The translations under genes were made by a program, and so were the position numbers. From positions 1 to 7,337 of the forward strand of contig DATHSN010000439.1 in NCBI GenBank assembly GCA_035464115.1: a stretch of DNA of 7,337 nucleotides, given 5' to 3'. The notes under the pieces are model-generated. The model was given only the letters and a program-made list of their open reading frames with translations, had not been told where the DNA came from and searched no databases. Source of the DNA: DATHSN01 sp035464115. Its GTDB lineage: Bacteria > Actinomycetota > Acidimicrobiia > Acidimicrobiales > SKKL01. Of this stretch, positions 1 through 6,379 are shown piece after piece. Position 1 is the stretch's first letter; every line of letters begins with the position of its first letter.

Positions 1-3
1 ATC

Positions 4-1047
4 CTACCGACCGTCGGCAGGGACGACGGGGACGCGGCGGGCGGCCGCAACCCGGCCGGCGGCGACCGCCGCGGCGAAGAAGTCGGGGTCGTCGGCGGGC
101 CCGCGACCCATGGTGGTGACCCGCAGGTCGGCGCGTCGCAGCGGCACCTCCGGGTCGTCGACGTCGACCTCGACGCCCACGTGGGGGGCGGGCACGGCCC
201 ACGACGCCCGGGCCGGGACGGCGACCTCCACCGGCTCGCGCACCAGGTCGAGCACGGTGGCGGTGTGGTGGCTCAGGCCGGCGTGGCGACCACGAGCGTC
301 GGCCGACGACGCCCGGGCGCACAGCAGCGGCCGGCCACCGAGCGCCCGGGCGGTGTCGATGACGCCGGCGGCCTCCACCGCGGTGGTGCCGAGGCGCGTG
401 CCCGTGCCGACCACCCCGGGTCCCATGGCGACGACGATCACCTCGGCGCCGAGCAGGTGGCGGGCCTGGGTGAGCGCGCTGGGCACCGATACGGCCTCGA
501 GGTCGCCGCCGAACGCGTGGCCGGCGGTGACCACCCCGGTGAGCAGCTCGCGCTCGCGCAGCTGGGCCACCAGGTCGCTGATGGCCAGCGGCAGCGCGGC
601 GCCGTCGGTCATCACGTAGCCCACCCGACAGCCGGGCGCGGCCTCGGCGATGGCGGCGGCCACGACCCCGAGCTGGCTGTGCACCGTGCACGCGACCACC
701 ACCACCCCGTCGAGGTGGGACGGTGGCTCGGGGTGGTCCTCCTCGGCCGCGCCCAGGTCGGCCTGCACGCTCGTGTAGCGCAGCTTCATGATGTGGCCGC
801 CGCCGGCGGCCTCCAACGACGAGCGCGCCAGGTTCCAGTGCACGACGTGCCACCCCCCGGTGCCGAGCCCGAGCTCGACCGCGGTCGTGTTGACGACCAC
901 CCGGTCCCCCACCGCCACCGAGCCGGTGAGCGCGGCGAGGGCGTAGGCCCGCTCGGGGGCGTCGCCACCCAGGTCGACCAGGGCGCGTTGGAGGCCGGGC
1001 CGTTCGGCCAGGATCTCCACCACGGTGCCGGTGCGGAACGACGGCAC
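4..1047 (-). CDS. DUF3866 family protein, coupled to pafA
   Basis: A 347-residue protein of the DUF3866 family, whose biochemical function is unknown to me. The start is taken as the GTG at 1047: it lies two bases after the pafA stop, and the protein then opens directly with the conserved stretch SFRTGTVVEIL. No Shine-Dalgarno is visible, so translation by re-initiation after pafA is likely. Residues 1-80 look like a small beta-rich domain (GDRVVVNTTAVELGLGTGG at 47-65). From about residue 114 an alternating strand/helix domain follows, with VVVACTVHSQLGVVAAA (115-131), YVMTDGAALPLA (144-155), GHAFGGDLEAVSVPSAL (176-192) and MGPGVVGTGTRLGTTA (208-223). These Gly-rich turns are the family's hallmark and suggest a nucleotide- or sugar-binding-like fold, which is inference. 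There is no signal peptide or membrane segment, so it should be cytoplasmic. The reading frame stays open far upstream through pafA, but that part is antisense-frame noise. The family is confident; the role is unknown. Confidence 0.88.
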   Translation of the reverse strand: MPSFRTGTVVEILAERPGLQRALVDLGGDAPERAYALAALTGSVAVGDRVVVNTTAVELGLGTGGWHVVHWNLARSSLEAAGGGHIMKLRYTSVQADLGAAEEDHPEPPSHLDGVVVVACTVHSQLGVVAAAIAEAAPGCRVGYVMTDGAALPLAISDLVAQLRERELLTGVVTAGHAFGGDLEAVSVPSALTQARHLLGAEVIVVAMGPGVVGTGTRLGTTAVEAAGVIDTARALGGRPLLCARASSADARGRHAGLSHHTATVLDLVREPVEVAVPARASWAVPAPHVGVEVDVDDPEVPLRRADLRVTTMGRGPADDPDFFAAAVAAGRVAAARRVPVVPADGR

Positions 1048-1049
1048 CG

Positions 1050-2408
1050 CTAGAGCTGCGCGATGAGCTTCTCGACCCGCTCGTCGTGGGCCTTGAACGG
1101 GTCCTTGCAGAGCACGGTGCGCTGGGCCTGGTCGTTGAGCTTCAGGTGGACCCAGTCGACGGTGTAGTCGCGCTTGCGCTCCTTGGCCCGGCGGATGAAC
1201 TCGCCGCGGAGCCGGGCCCGGGTGGTCTGGGGCGGGTTCTCGACGGCGTGGTTGATCTCGGCGTCGGTGGCGATGCGCTCGACGCGTCCCCGGTCCTGGA
1301 GCTTGTAGAACAGCCCCCGTTGGCGGTCGACGTCGTGGTACTGGAGGTCGACGAGGGCCACCTGCGGATGGGTGAGGTCGAGGTCGTGGCGGGCCCGGTA
1401 GGCCTCGATGAGGTTGTGCTTGATGACCCAGTCGAGCTCGCGGTCGAGCTTGAACGGGTCGTCGGCGATGGTGGTGAGGCAGTGCTCCCACATGTCGAGC
1501 GCCTGCTTCTCCTCGGCCGACAGGCCCCGCTGGTCGGCGTAGCGCAGGGCCCGCTCGAGGTACTCCGACTGGATCTCGAGCGCGCTCGCCTCGCGGCCGT
1601 TGGCGAGGCGCACCCGGCGGGTGCAGGTGGTGTCGTGGCTGATCTCGCGGATGGCGCGGATGGGGTTCTCGAGGGTCATGTCGCGCAGCACGACCGCAGG
1701 ATCCTCGAGCATGCGCAGCAGCAGCCCGGCGGCGCCCACCTTCAAGAAGGTGGAGTACTCGCTCATGTTGGAGTCGCCGACGATGACGTGGAGGCGGCGG
1801 TAGCGCTCGGCGTCGGCGTGGGGCTCGTCGCGGGTGTTGATGATGGGCCGCGACCGCGTGGTGGCGCTGGACACGCCCTCCCAGATGTGCTCGGCCCGCT
1901 GGCTGATGCAGTAGGTGGCGCCCCGCGCGGTCTGCAGGACCTTGCCGGCGCCGGCGTAGATCTGGCGGCTGACCAGGAACGGGATGAGCACGTCGGCGTA
2001 GCGGGTGAGCTCGTCGCTGCGGCTGGTCAGGTAGTTCTCGTGGCAGCCGTAGGAGTTGCCGGCCGAGTCGGTGTTGTTCTTGAACAGGTAGATGTCGCCG
2101 CGGATGCCCTCTTCGCGCAGGCGCTGCTCGGCGCTCTCGAGGAGCTGCTCGAGGATCCGCTCCCCCGCCTTGTCGTGGATGACCAGCTCGCGGACCGAAT
2201 CGCACTCGGGCGTGGCGTACTCGGGGTGCGAGCCCACGTCGAGGTAGAGCCGGGCCCCGTTGGCGAGGAACACGTTGGAGCTGCGCCCCCACGACACCAC
2301 CCGGCGGAACAGGTAGCGGGCCACCTCGTCGGTGCTGAGGCGCCGCTGGCCGCGGAGCACGCACGTGACGCCGTACTCGTTCTCGAGGCCGTAGATCCGA
2401 CGCTCCAT
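1050..2408 (-). CDS. pafA: Pup--protein ligase PafA
   Basis: PafA uses ATP to phosphorylate the C-terminal glutamate of Pup and joins it by an isopeptide bond to lysines of target proteins, marking them for the proteasome. It belongs to the carboxylate-amine ligase (glutamine synthetase-like) fold shared with Dop. At 452 residues it has the length I recall for mycobacterial PafA. Visible motifs: MERRIYGLENEYG at the N-terminus with the metal-binding Glu9; YLFRRVVSWGRSSNVFL (32-48); YLDVGSHPEYATPECDS (55-71) with Asp57 matching the catalytic base; FKNNTDSAGNSYGCHENY (109-126); GDSNMSEYSTFLKVG (211-225); and the C-terminal WVHLKLND (419-426). The ATG at 2408 matches the family N-terminus and lies six bases after a TAnnnT element, so the mRNA may be leaderless. 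The stop is followed after two bases by the DUF3866 start. The usual downstream pafB/pafC regulators are not seen here. Intact, with no missing key residue. Confidence 0.98.
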   Translation of the reverse strand: MERRIYGLENEYGVTCVLRGQRRLSTDEVARYLFRRVVSWGRSSNVFLANGARLYLDVGSHPEYATPECDSVRELVIHDKAGERILEQLLESAEQRLREEGIRGDIYLFKNNTDSAGNSYGCHENYLTSRSDELTRYADVLIPFLVSRQIYAGAGKVLQTARGATYCISQRAEHIWEGVSSATTRSRPIINTRDEPHADAERYRRLHVIVGDSNMSEYSTFLKVGAAGLLLRMLEDPAVVLRDMTLENPIRAIREISHDTTCTRRVRLANGREASALEIQSEYLERALRYADQRGLSAEEKQALDMWEHCLTTIADDPFKLDRELDWVIKHNLIEAYRARHDLDLTHPQVALVDLQYHDVDRQRGLFYKLQDRGRVERIATDAEINHAVENPPQTTRARLRGEFIRRAKERKRDYTVDWVHLKLNDQAQRTVLCKDPFKAHDERVEKLIAQL

Positions 2409-2414
2409 GGGATC

Positions 2415-2426
2415 ACGCTATCGGTC
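2415..2426 (-). promoter_or_regulatory. Putative leaderless promoter of pafA
   Basis: On the minus strand the sequence GACCGATAGCGT ends in a TAnnnT -10 hexamer (TAGCGT, 2420 down to 2415), followed by exactly six bases and then the pafA ATG. This spacing puts the transcription start at or next to the A of the ATG, as in leaderless actinobacterial mRNAs, and no Shine-Dalgarno is present. No convincing -35 box is visible. The first ten bases are identical to the element in front of prcB at 6357-6366. Confidence 0.55.
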
Positions 2427-2448
2427 CGGGATCGACGAGCCCCGCCGG

Positions 2449-2454
2449 TACCCT
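2449..2454 (+). promoter_or_regulatory. Putative leaderless promoter of the DUF2007-like gene
   Basis: A TACCCT hexamer fits the actinobacterial -10 pattern TAnnnT and lies six bases (CGCGCC) before the GTG at 2461. It is divergent from the pafA element 2415-2426, so the two promoters share an intergenic stretch of only 52 bases. No clear -35 box and no Shine-Dalgarno were found. The element also supports GTG 2461 over the in-frame ATG at 2407, which would overlap the pafA start. Confidence 0.5.
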
Positions 2455-2460
2455 CGCGCC

Positions 2461-2772
2461 GTGACGTCGGTGCGGCTCGTGCCGCTCATCTGGGTCTCCG
2501 ACCCGTTCGAGGCCAAGGTCCTCGCCGCCCGGCTGGGGGCCGAGGGCATCGTGTGGCAGCTGCGCGGCAACGTCGATTCGCTGTACCCCGTGGGCGGCGG
2601 CATCGAGCTGCTCGTCGACGAGTCCGACCTCGACGAGGCCCGCACTGTCCTCGCCCTCGATCCGCTCGACGACGACGCCCCCACGTCGAGCCGCCCCGCC
2701 TGGCCGTTCCTGGCGTTCGCGGTGGTGGTGCTGGTCATCGTGTCGTGGGCCCGCCTGATGGCGGTCACCTGA
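2461..2772 (+). CDS. DUF2007-like small protein with C-terminal membrane anchor
   Basis: A 103-residue protein. Residues 4-65 resemble the DUF2007 (putative signal-transducing protein) fold: an opening strand, VSDPFEAKVLAARLGAEGI (12-30, the 'position moves between subunits, longer-lived ligand' helix of this family), a central strand, then IELLVDESDLDEARTVL (48-64), like the family's 'L-V-p-e-d-l-e-A-r-x-l-L' ending. A short acidic linker (DPLDDDAP, 67-74) leads to one hydrophobic segment, about residues 81-97 (WPFLAFAVVVLVIVSWA), with a few residues after it. The small domain would therefore face the cytoplasm on a tail-type anchor. Function is unknown; the family is often described as regulatory without firm evidence. 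The GTG start was chosen because family similarity begins there and a TAnnnT element precedes it by six bases. The ATG at 2407 would add 18 residues of no recognisable character. The Nudix gene follows on the same strand after 85 bases. Confidence 0.75.
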   Translation: MTSVRLVPLIWVSDPFEAKVLAARLGAEGIVWQLRGNVDSLYPVGGGIELLVDESDLDEARTVLALDPLDDDAPTSSRPAWPFLAFAVVVLVIVSWARLMAVT

Positions 2773-2845
2773 CGCAGCCGGATCGAGTGGGGTCGGGGCG
2801 CCGTCGTCGGTGTCGCACCCACCATCGACCGCTCCTCGGCACAGC

Positions 2846-2851
2846 TATCGT
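2846..2851 (+). promoter_or_regulatory. Putative leaderless promoter of the Nudix gene
   Basis: A TATCGT hexamer lies six bases (CGGGCG) before the ATG at 2858, the same layout as for pafA and the DUF2007-like gene. The 85-base gap behind the DUF2007-like gene holds no other recognisable element. The Nudix gene thus probably has its own promoter rather than relying only on read-through. The -35 region is weak (TCGACC at 2825-2830, spacer 15). Confidence 0.5.
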
Positions 2852-2857
2852 CGGGCG

Positions 2858-3370
2858 ATGACCGATGCAGATCCGCTGCGCAGCGACATGGCGGCATCGT
2901 CGCAGTGGGAGCCCGCGAAGTACGCGCTCTCCACCGTCGTGTACGCCGAACGGGGCGACGAGATCCTGCTGCTGCAACGAGCGGAGGGATCTGCCATGGC
3001 GGGCCAGTGGTTCCTGCCCGGCGGGTTCGTCGAGCCCGGCGAGACGCCCGAGGAGGGGGCGCGGCGGGAGCTCGTCGAGGAGGGAGCGGTCCACGTCGAG
3101 GGTGATCTCGAGATCGTCGGTTGCTATCCGATGCACGTCTACGGCCACGACACGCTGCAGATCTCGTTTCGCGGGCGGGTCGCCGATGGCGACGTCGTCA
3201 TCAGCCACGAGCACGACGGTGCGCGGTGGGTCACGGCGTCGGACATGCGGGCGATGCTGACCGACGAGGTGATCGCGGAGATGGCTGCGGGACGCGGCGA
3301 CGTCGCCGATCTGCTCGGCCACATCCGGGTCGATCTCGACCGCTACCTGGCCAAGGTCCGCTCGAGGTAG
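2858..3370 (+). CDS. Nudix hydrolase
   Basis: A 170-residue cytoplasmic enzyme of the Nudix superfamily, which hydrolyses nucleoside diphosphates linked to another group using Mg2+ or Mn2+. The Nudix box spans residues 56-78: Gly56, Glu62, then Arg70-Glu71-Leu72, Glu74-Glu75. The metal-binding REx2EE core is intact, but the last glycine of the consensus GX5EX7REUXEEXGU is alanine (Ala77). A beta strand with ILLLQR (36-41) and the WFLPGGFVEPGE run (51-62) are typical of the fold. After the box, FRGRVADGDVVISHEHDGARW (104-124) is the usual strand pair leading to a conserved Trp/acid region. The substrate cannot be named from sequence; MutT-like or NADH pyrophosphatase-like housecleaning is possible. 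The ATG at 2858 is preferred over an in-frame ATG at 2810 because of the -10-like element six bases upstream. Convergent with the decarboxylase, with 30 bases between the stops. Confidence 0.92.
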   Translation: MTDADPLRSDMAASSQWEPAKYALSTVVYAERGDEILLLQRAEGSAMAGQWFLPGGFVEPGETPEEGARRELVEEGAVHVEGDLEIVGCYPMHVYGHDTLQISFRGRVADGDVVISHEHDGARWVTASDMRAMLTDEVIAEMAAGRGDVADLLGHIRVDLDRYLAKVRSR

Positions 3371-3400
3371 AGACCGAGCGCGCGCCCGACGTCGGCGGCC
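3371..3400. other. Short gap between two convergent genes
   Basis: These 30 bases separate the stop of the Nudix gene from the stop of the decarboxylase. They contain a perfect ten-base palindrome, CCGACGTCGG at 3386-3395, and a GCGCGC run. Neither forms a stem with a loop and U-tract, so I do not call a terminator. Any bidirectional termination must be Rho-dependent or use weak GC-rich structure extending into the genes. Confidence 0.3.
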
Positions 3401-4792
3401 TCACCCCTCGACGGTGTCGGCCATGGAGTCGATGACGAGCGCGATGTCGTCGACGGTGGTGCGGGGGTTGACCACGCAGATGCGGGCCACGGTCTCCCCC
3501 GCCCAGCTGGTGGGGACGACGAAGGCCCGGCCCTCGGCCAGCTGGCGGTCGCTCCACGCCTGGTGCTCGGCGGGTCCCCAGCCGATGCGACGGAACAGCA
3601 CCACCGACAGCTCGGGTTCGATCACCAGCTCGGTGTGGGGCGTGGCGGTGATGAGCTCGGCGGCGCGGCGGGCGGTGTCGAGGGTGGCCTCGACGGCGTC
3701 GCGGTAGGCGTCGGTGCCGTGGGTGGCGACGCTGAACCACAGCGGCAGGCCCCGTGCCCGCCGCGACAACAGGTGGGCGTGGTCGCTCGGGTTCCAGGGC
3801 TCGTCGGCGGTCCCGTCGCCGTGGAGCACCTCGAGGTACTCGGCGTGCTGGGTGTGGGCCGCTCGCGCCGCGGCAGGGTCGCGGTAGATCAGCGCGCACG
3901 AGTCGAACGGGGCGAAGAGCCACTTGTGGGGGTCGACGATGAAGCTGTCGGCTCGCTCGATGCCCGCGAACCGGGGCCGGACGCTGGGCGCCACGAGGGC
4001 GGCGCCGCCGTAGGCGCCGTCGACGTGGAACCACACATCGAGCTCGGCGCAGACGTCGGCGATGCCGGCGAGGTCGTCGATGACGCCGGCGTTGGTGGTG
4101 CCGGCGGTGGCCACCACCGCCACGAGCCGGTCGATGTCGGCGGGGTCGAGCGCGTCGACGGCGGTGCGCAGCGCGGTGCCGGTGAGGTGGCCCCGCGGGT
4201 CGGCGGGCACGACCACCACGTCGGCGTCCATCACCCGGCCGGCCTGCACGATCGAGGAGTGCGCACCCGACGAGGCGAGGATCAGGGCGCGACGGTGGTC
4301 GAGGGCACCGCCGGCGCGCCGGCGGGCGGTGTGGCGCGCCGCCACGAGGGCGCTCAGGTTGCCGGCCGTGCCACCCGTGACGAAGACGCCTCCCGCTGAC
4401 GCGGGCAGGCCGGCGAGGCTGACGAGCCAGCGCAGCACCTCGTTCTCGGCGTGCACCGCGCCGGCGCCCTCGAGCCACGATCCGGCGTAGATGCTCGATG
4501 CGCCGACCACCAGGTCGAACAGGATCGAGGCCTCGGTGGGCGCCGCCGGGACGAACGAGAGGAACCGGGGGTGGTCGACCGAGATGCAGGCCGGGGCCAG
4601 GACCTCGCTGAACACGCGGAGGGCCTCGGGGCCGCCGAGGCCGTGCGCGGTGACGGTGGGGCCGGCCCGCCGGGCCAGCTCGGCGGGCGGCAGGGGCGCG
4701 TCGAGCGGAGGGGGGTCCAGGCGGATGCGGTCGACCGCGTAGCGCACCACCGCCTCGGTCAGCGCCTCGGTGGCGGGGTCGTGGTGGTGCAT
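3401..4792 (-). CDS. Group II PLP-dependent amino acid decarboxylase
   Basis: A 463-residue fold-type I PLP enzyme of the group II decarboxylase family (aromatic amino acid, glutamate, diaminobutyrate and related decarboxylases). Visible features: HPRFLSFVPA (74-83) and SWLEGAGAVHAENEVLRWL (105-123) in the substrate entry region; TGGTAGNLSALVAAR (139-153), phosphate binding; SSGAHSS with His178, which stacks on the PLP ring; ATAGTTNAGVIDDL (228-241); FHVDGAYGG with Asp258, which pairs with the pyridine nitrogen; and VDPHKWL with Lys290, the Schiff-base lysine. The flexible-loop region RRARGLPLWFSVATHG (344-359) is also present, so the enzyme looks active. The substrate is not predictable. ATG 4792 lies 44 bases behind prcA; GTG 4798 is an alternative adding two residues. 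There is no Shine-Dalgarno or promoter element before it, so expression probably depends on the prc transcript. The N-terminus carries three histidines (MHHHDP). The reading frame continues open upstream through prcA, but that part is noise. Confidence 0.9.
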   Translation of the reverse strand: MHHHDPATEALTEAVVRYAVDRIRLDPPPLDAPLPPAELARRAGPTVTAHGLGGPEALRVFSEVLAPACISVDHPRFLSFVPAAPTEASILFDLVVGASSIYAGSWLEGAGAVHAENEVLRWLVSLAGLPASAGGVFVTGGTAGNLSALVAARHTARRRAGGALDHRRALILASSGAHSSIVQAGRVMDADVVVVPADPRGHLTGTALRTAVDALDPADIDRLVAVVATAGTTNAGVIDDLAGIADVCAELDVWFHVDGAYGGAALVAPSVRPRFAGIERADSFIVDPHKWLFAPFDSCALIYRDPAAARAAHTQHAEYLEVLHGDGTADEPWNPSDHAHLLSRRARGLPLWFSVATHGTDAYRDAVEATLDTARRAAELITATPHTELVIEPELSVVLFRRIGWGPAEHQAWSDRQLAEGRAFVVPTSWAGETVARICVVNPRTTVDDIALVIDSMADTVEG

Positions 4793-4836
4793 CGACACGG
4801 GGGAGGCTGGTCGAGGGCCGTCGGGCGCGACGCCGC

Positions 4837-5538
4837 TCAGGTGTCGGCGCCCGCGTCGGACCCGCCGAGGAGGGCGTCGAGCTCGGGCCCCTCGATGCGG
4901 CGGAACGCCCGACGGCCGTCGTGGCGCGCCAAGAGCGCCACCTCGAGGTCGCCGGCGGCGAGCTCGCGGTCGGGGCCGGCCAGCGCGGCGCGGGCCGCGC
5001 CCAGCGCCTCGGCCAGCCCGAGGTCGGGCCGCCAGGCCTCGTTGAGGCGTCCGGCGATGATGTCGGCCTCGCCGCCGAGGACCGTGGCGTCGTGCTCGTC
5101 GATGACCGTGCCGTCGTAGAGCAGGTGGAACAGCTGGTCGTCGGCGGGTGTGGCGCCGACCTCGGCCACCAGGATCTCGACCTCCATCGGCTTCATCTCG
5201 TGGGTGAAGACCTGGCCGAGGATGCCGGCGTAGGCGTTGGCCAGGCTGCGGGCGTCGACGTCTTCGCGGCTGAAGGCGTAGCCCTTCATGTCGGCGTGGC
5301 GGACCCCGGCGATGCGCAGCTGATCGAACTCGTTGTACTTGCCGACCCCGGCGAAGCCGATGCGGTCGTAGATCTCGCTGATCTTGTGCAGGGTGCTCGA
5401 CGGGTTCTCCGCGCACACGAGGATGCCCTCGACGCAGACGAGCGCCACGAGGCTGCGGCCCCGGGCGATGCCCTTGCGGGCGTAGTCGGCGCGGTCCTTC
5501 ATCATCTGCTCGGGGGCGACGTAGAAGGGCATGCTCAT
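4837..5538 (-). CDS. prcA: 20S proteasome alpha subunit PrcA
   Basis: PrcA forms the outer heptameric rings of the actinobacterial 20S proteasome. It gates entry to the chamber and docks the Mpa/ARC ATPase. At 233 residues it is near the usual length. The N-terminus MSMPFYVAPEQMMKDRADYA (1-20) resembles the gating segment and first helix of mycobacterial PrcA and continues into ARKGIARGRSLVAL (20-33). Further family marks are CAENPSSTLHKISEIYDRIG (42-61), VGKYNEFDQLR (65-75), the GYAFSREDV region (86-94), and the closing GDLEVALLA and RRAFRRI (196-204, 209-215). As expected for an alpha subunit there is no propeptide and no catalytic N-terminal Thr. The ATG shares ATGA with the prcB stop (a four-base overlap), which ensures coupled translation and matched amounts of the two subunits. 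A run of seven G lies 7-13 bases before the ATG. A second ATG two codons in is a possible start. Confidence 0.96.
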   Translation of the reverse strand: MSMPFYVAPEQMMKDRADYARKGIARGRSLVALVCVEGILVCAENPSSTLHKISEIYDRIGFAGVGKYNEFDQLRIAGVRHADMKGYAFSREDVDARSLANAYAGILGQVFTHEMKPMEVEILVAEVGATPADDQLFHLLYDGTVIDEHDATVLGGEADIIAGRLNEAWRPDLGLAEALGAARAALAGPDRELAAGDLEVALLARHDGRRAFRRIEGPELDALLGGSDAGADT

Positions 5539-6347
5539 GACTCGACCCCCCCGGTGGCGCCCGGCACGGTGAGGCGCTCGATGAGGCCCCGGAACCGCTC
5601 GGCGATCTCGGCCTCGTCGACGTGCTCGAAGCCCTGGTCGGTGATGGTGGCCACGGTGGGATAGATGCCCCGGACCAGATCGGGCCCGCCGGTGGCGGAG
5701 TCCTCGTCGGCGGCCTGGAACAGCGCCGAGATGGCCAGGTCGATCACGGTGGCGCGGTCCATGCCGTCGCGGTAGCCCAGCTTCACCACGGTGCCGGCGT
5801 GCAGGCTGCCCGACCCGGTGGCGGCGTGGTTCTGCTCCTCGTAGCGACCGCCGGTGACGTCGTACTGGAACAGGCGGCCGGCGGCCCGGCGGGTGTCGTA
5901 GCCGGCGAACAACGGCACCACGGCGAGGCCTTGCATGGCCGCCGGCAGGTGGTTGCGGACCATCTGGCCCAGCTGGTTGGCCTTGCCCTCGAGGCTGAGG
6001 GCGGTGCCCTCGACCTTCTCGTAGTGCTCGAGCTGGAGCTGGAACAGCTTCACCATCTCGATGGCCGGCCCCGCGGCACCGGCGATGGCGACCCCGGAGT
6101 GGCGGTCGGCGGGGAACACCTTCTCGATGGTGCGGTGCGAGATGAGGTGACCCGAGGTGGCCCGGCGGTCGCCGGCCATCACCACCCCGTCGGCGAAGCG
6201 GACCGCCACCACGGTGGTGCCGTGGGCGACGCCGAGGCGCTCGTCGACCGGCCCGCTCAGCGCAGGCGGGAGCAGACCCATCCGGTCGAGCAGCGAGGCG
6301 AACGACGGCCCGGGGTCGTCGCTCGGGGAGAACATCGGGAGGACCAC
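5535..6347 (-). CDS. prcB: 20S proteasome beta subunit PrcB
   Basis: PrcB is the catalytic subunit of the inner rings of the proteasome and is made with a propeptide that is removed autocatalytically. With the GTG start at 6347 it has 270 residues. The propeptide is residues 1-43 and ends in VAHG; cleavage exposes Thr44 (TTVVAV), the nucleophile. The other classic catalytic residues are in register: Asp60 (mature 17, in GVVMAGDRR) and Lys76 (mature 33, in IEKVF). GTGSGSL-like ATGSGSLHAG (176-185) and DEDSATGGPDLVRG (214-227) complete the active-site signature. Start choice: GTG 6347 gives VVLPMF, resembling the MTWPLP opening of the mycobacterial protein, and sits seven bases after a TAnnnT element. 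ATG 6335 (266 residues) is the alternative and has no Shine-Dalgarno. Thirty-two bases separate it from pup. It overlaps prcA by four bases. Confidence 0.95.
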   Translation of the reverse strand: MVLPMFSPSDDPGPSFASLLDRMGLLPPALSGPVDERLGVAHGTTVVAVRFADGVVMAGDRRATSGHLISHRTIEKVFPADRHSGVAIAGAAGPAIEMVKLFQLQLEHYEKVEGTALSLEGKANQLGQMVRNHLPAAMQGLAVVPLFAGYDTRRAAGRLFQYDVTGGRYEEQNHAATGSGSLHAGTVVKLGYRDGMDRATVIDLAISALFQAADEDSATGGPDLVRGIYPTVATITDQGFEHVDEAEIAERFRGLIERLTVPGATGGVES

Positions 6348-6354
6348 AGCGGCG

Positions 6355-6366
6355 AGGCTATCGGTC
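6355..6366 (-). promoter_or_regulatory. Putative internal promoter before prcB
   Basis: On the minus strand GACCGATAGCCT ends in a TAnnnT hexamer (TAGCCT, 6360 down to 6355), seven bases before the GTG at 6347. The element lies in the 32-base gap between pup and prcB. Its first ten bases are identical to the element in front of pafA (2417-2426). If real, prcBA can be transcribed separately from dop-pup as a leaderless mRNA. No good -35 box was seen, so a shared operator rather than a promoter remains possible. Confidence 0.45.
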
Positions 6367-6379
6367 GCGGCCCACGCCG

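Noticed and set aside
1739..1754. A near-perfect inverted repeat around CCTTCAAGAAGG, also present at 7319-7332 in dop
   Set aside because: In both genes it encodes the conserved TFLKVG motif. PafA and Dop are homologous, so the repeat follows from the shared protein motif and codon choice, not from a DNA element.
1086..2861. A 591-codon open frame on the plus strand, opposite pafA, running into the DUF2007-like gene and beyond
   Set aside because: It is antisense to the well-recognised pafA and out of frame with the DUF2007-like gene. Its translation is Val/Gly/Leu/Ala/Asp-rich without family motifs, as expected for the opposite strand of a 70% GC gene.
3231..4478. A long Arg/Pro/Gly-rich minus-strand frame overlapping the decarboxylase
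   Set aside because: Its composition is typical of an out-of-frame reading of a high-GC gene, and it overlaps the motif-complete decarboxylase in another frame.
4793..4836. GC-rich gap between prcA and the decarboxylase examined as a terminator
   Set aside because: Only weak, imperfect pairing is possible and there is no T-tract in the direction of transcription, so no terminator is supported.
5546..5552. A run of seven G at the end of prcB. A -1 slip would read through without a stop into the prcA frame and give a PrcB-PrcA fusion
   Set aside because: The run does not form a proper X-XXY-YYZ slippery site in the prcB frame, no stimulatory structure was identified, and the four-base ATGA overlap already explains coupled expression of the two subunits.
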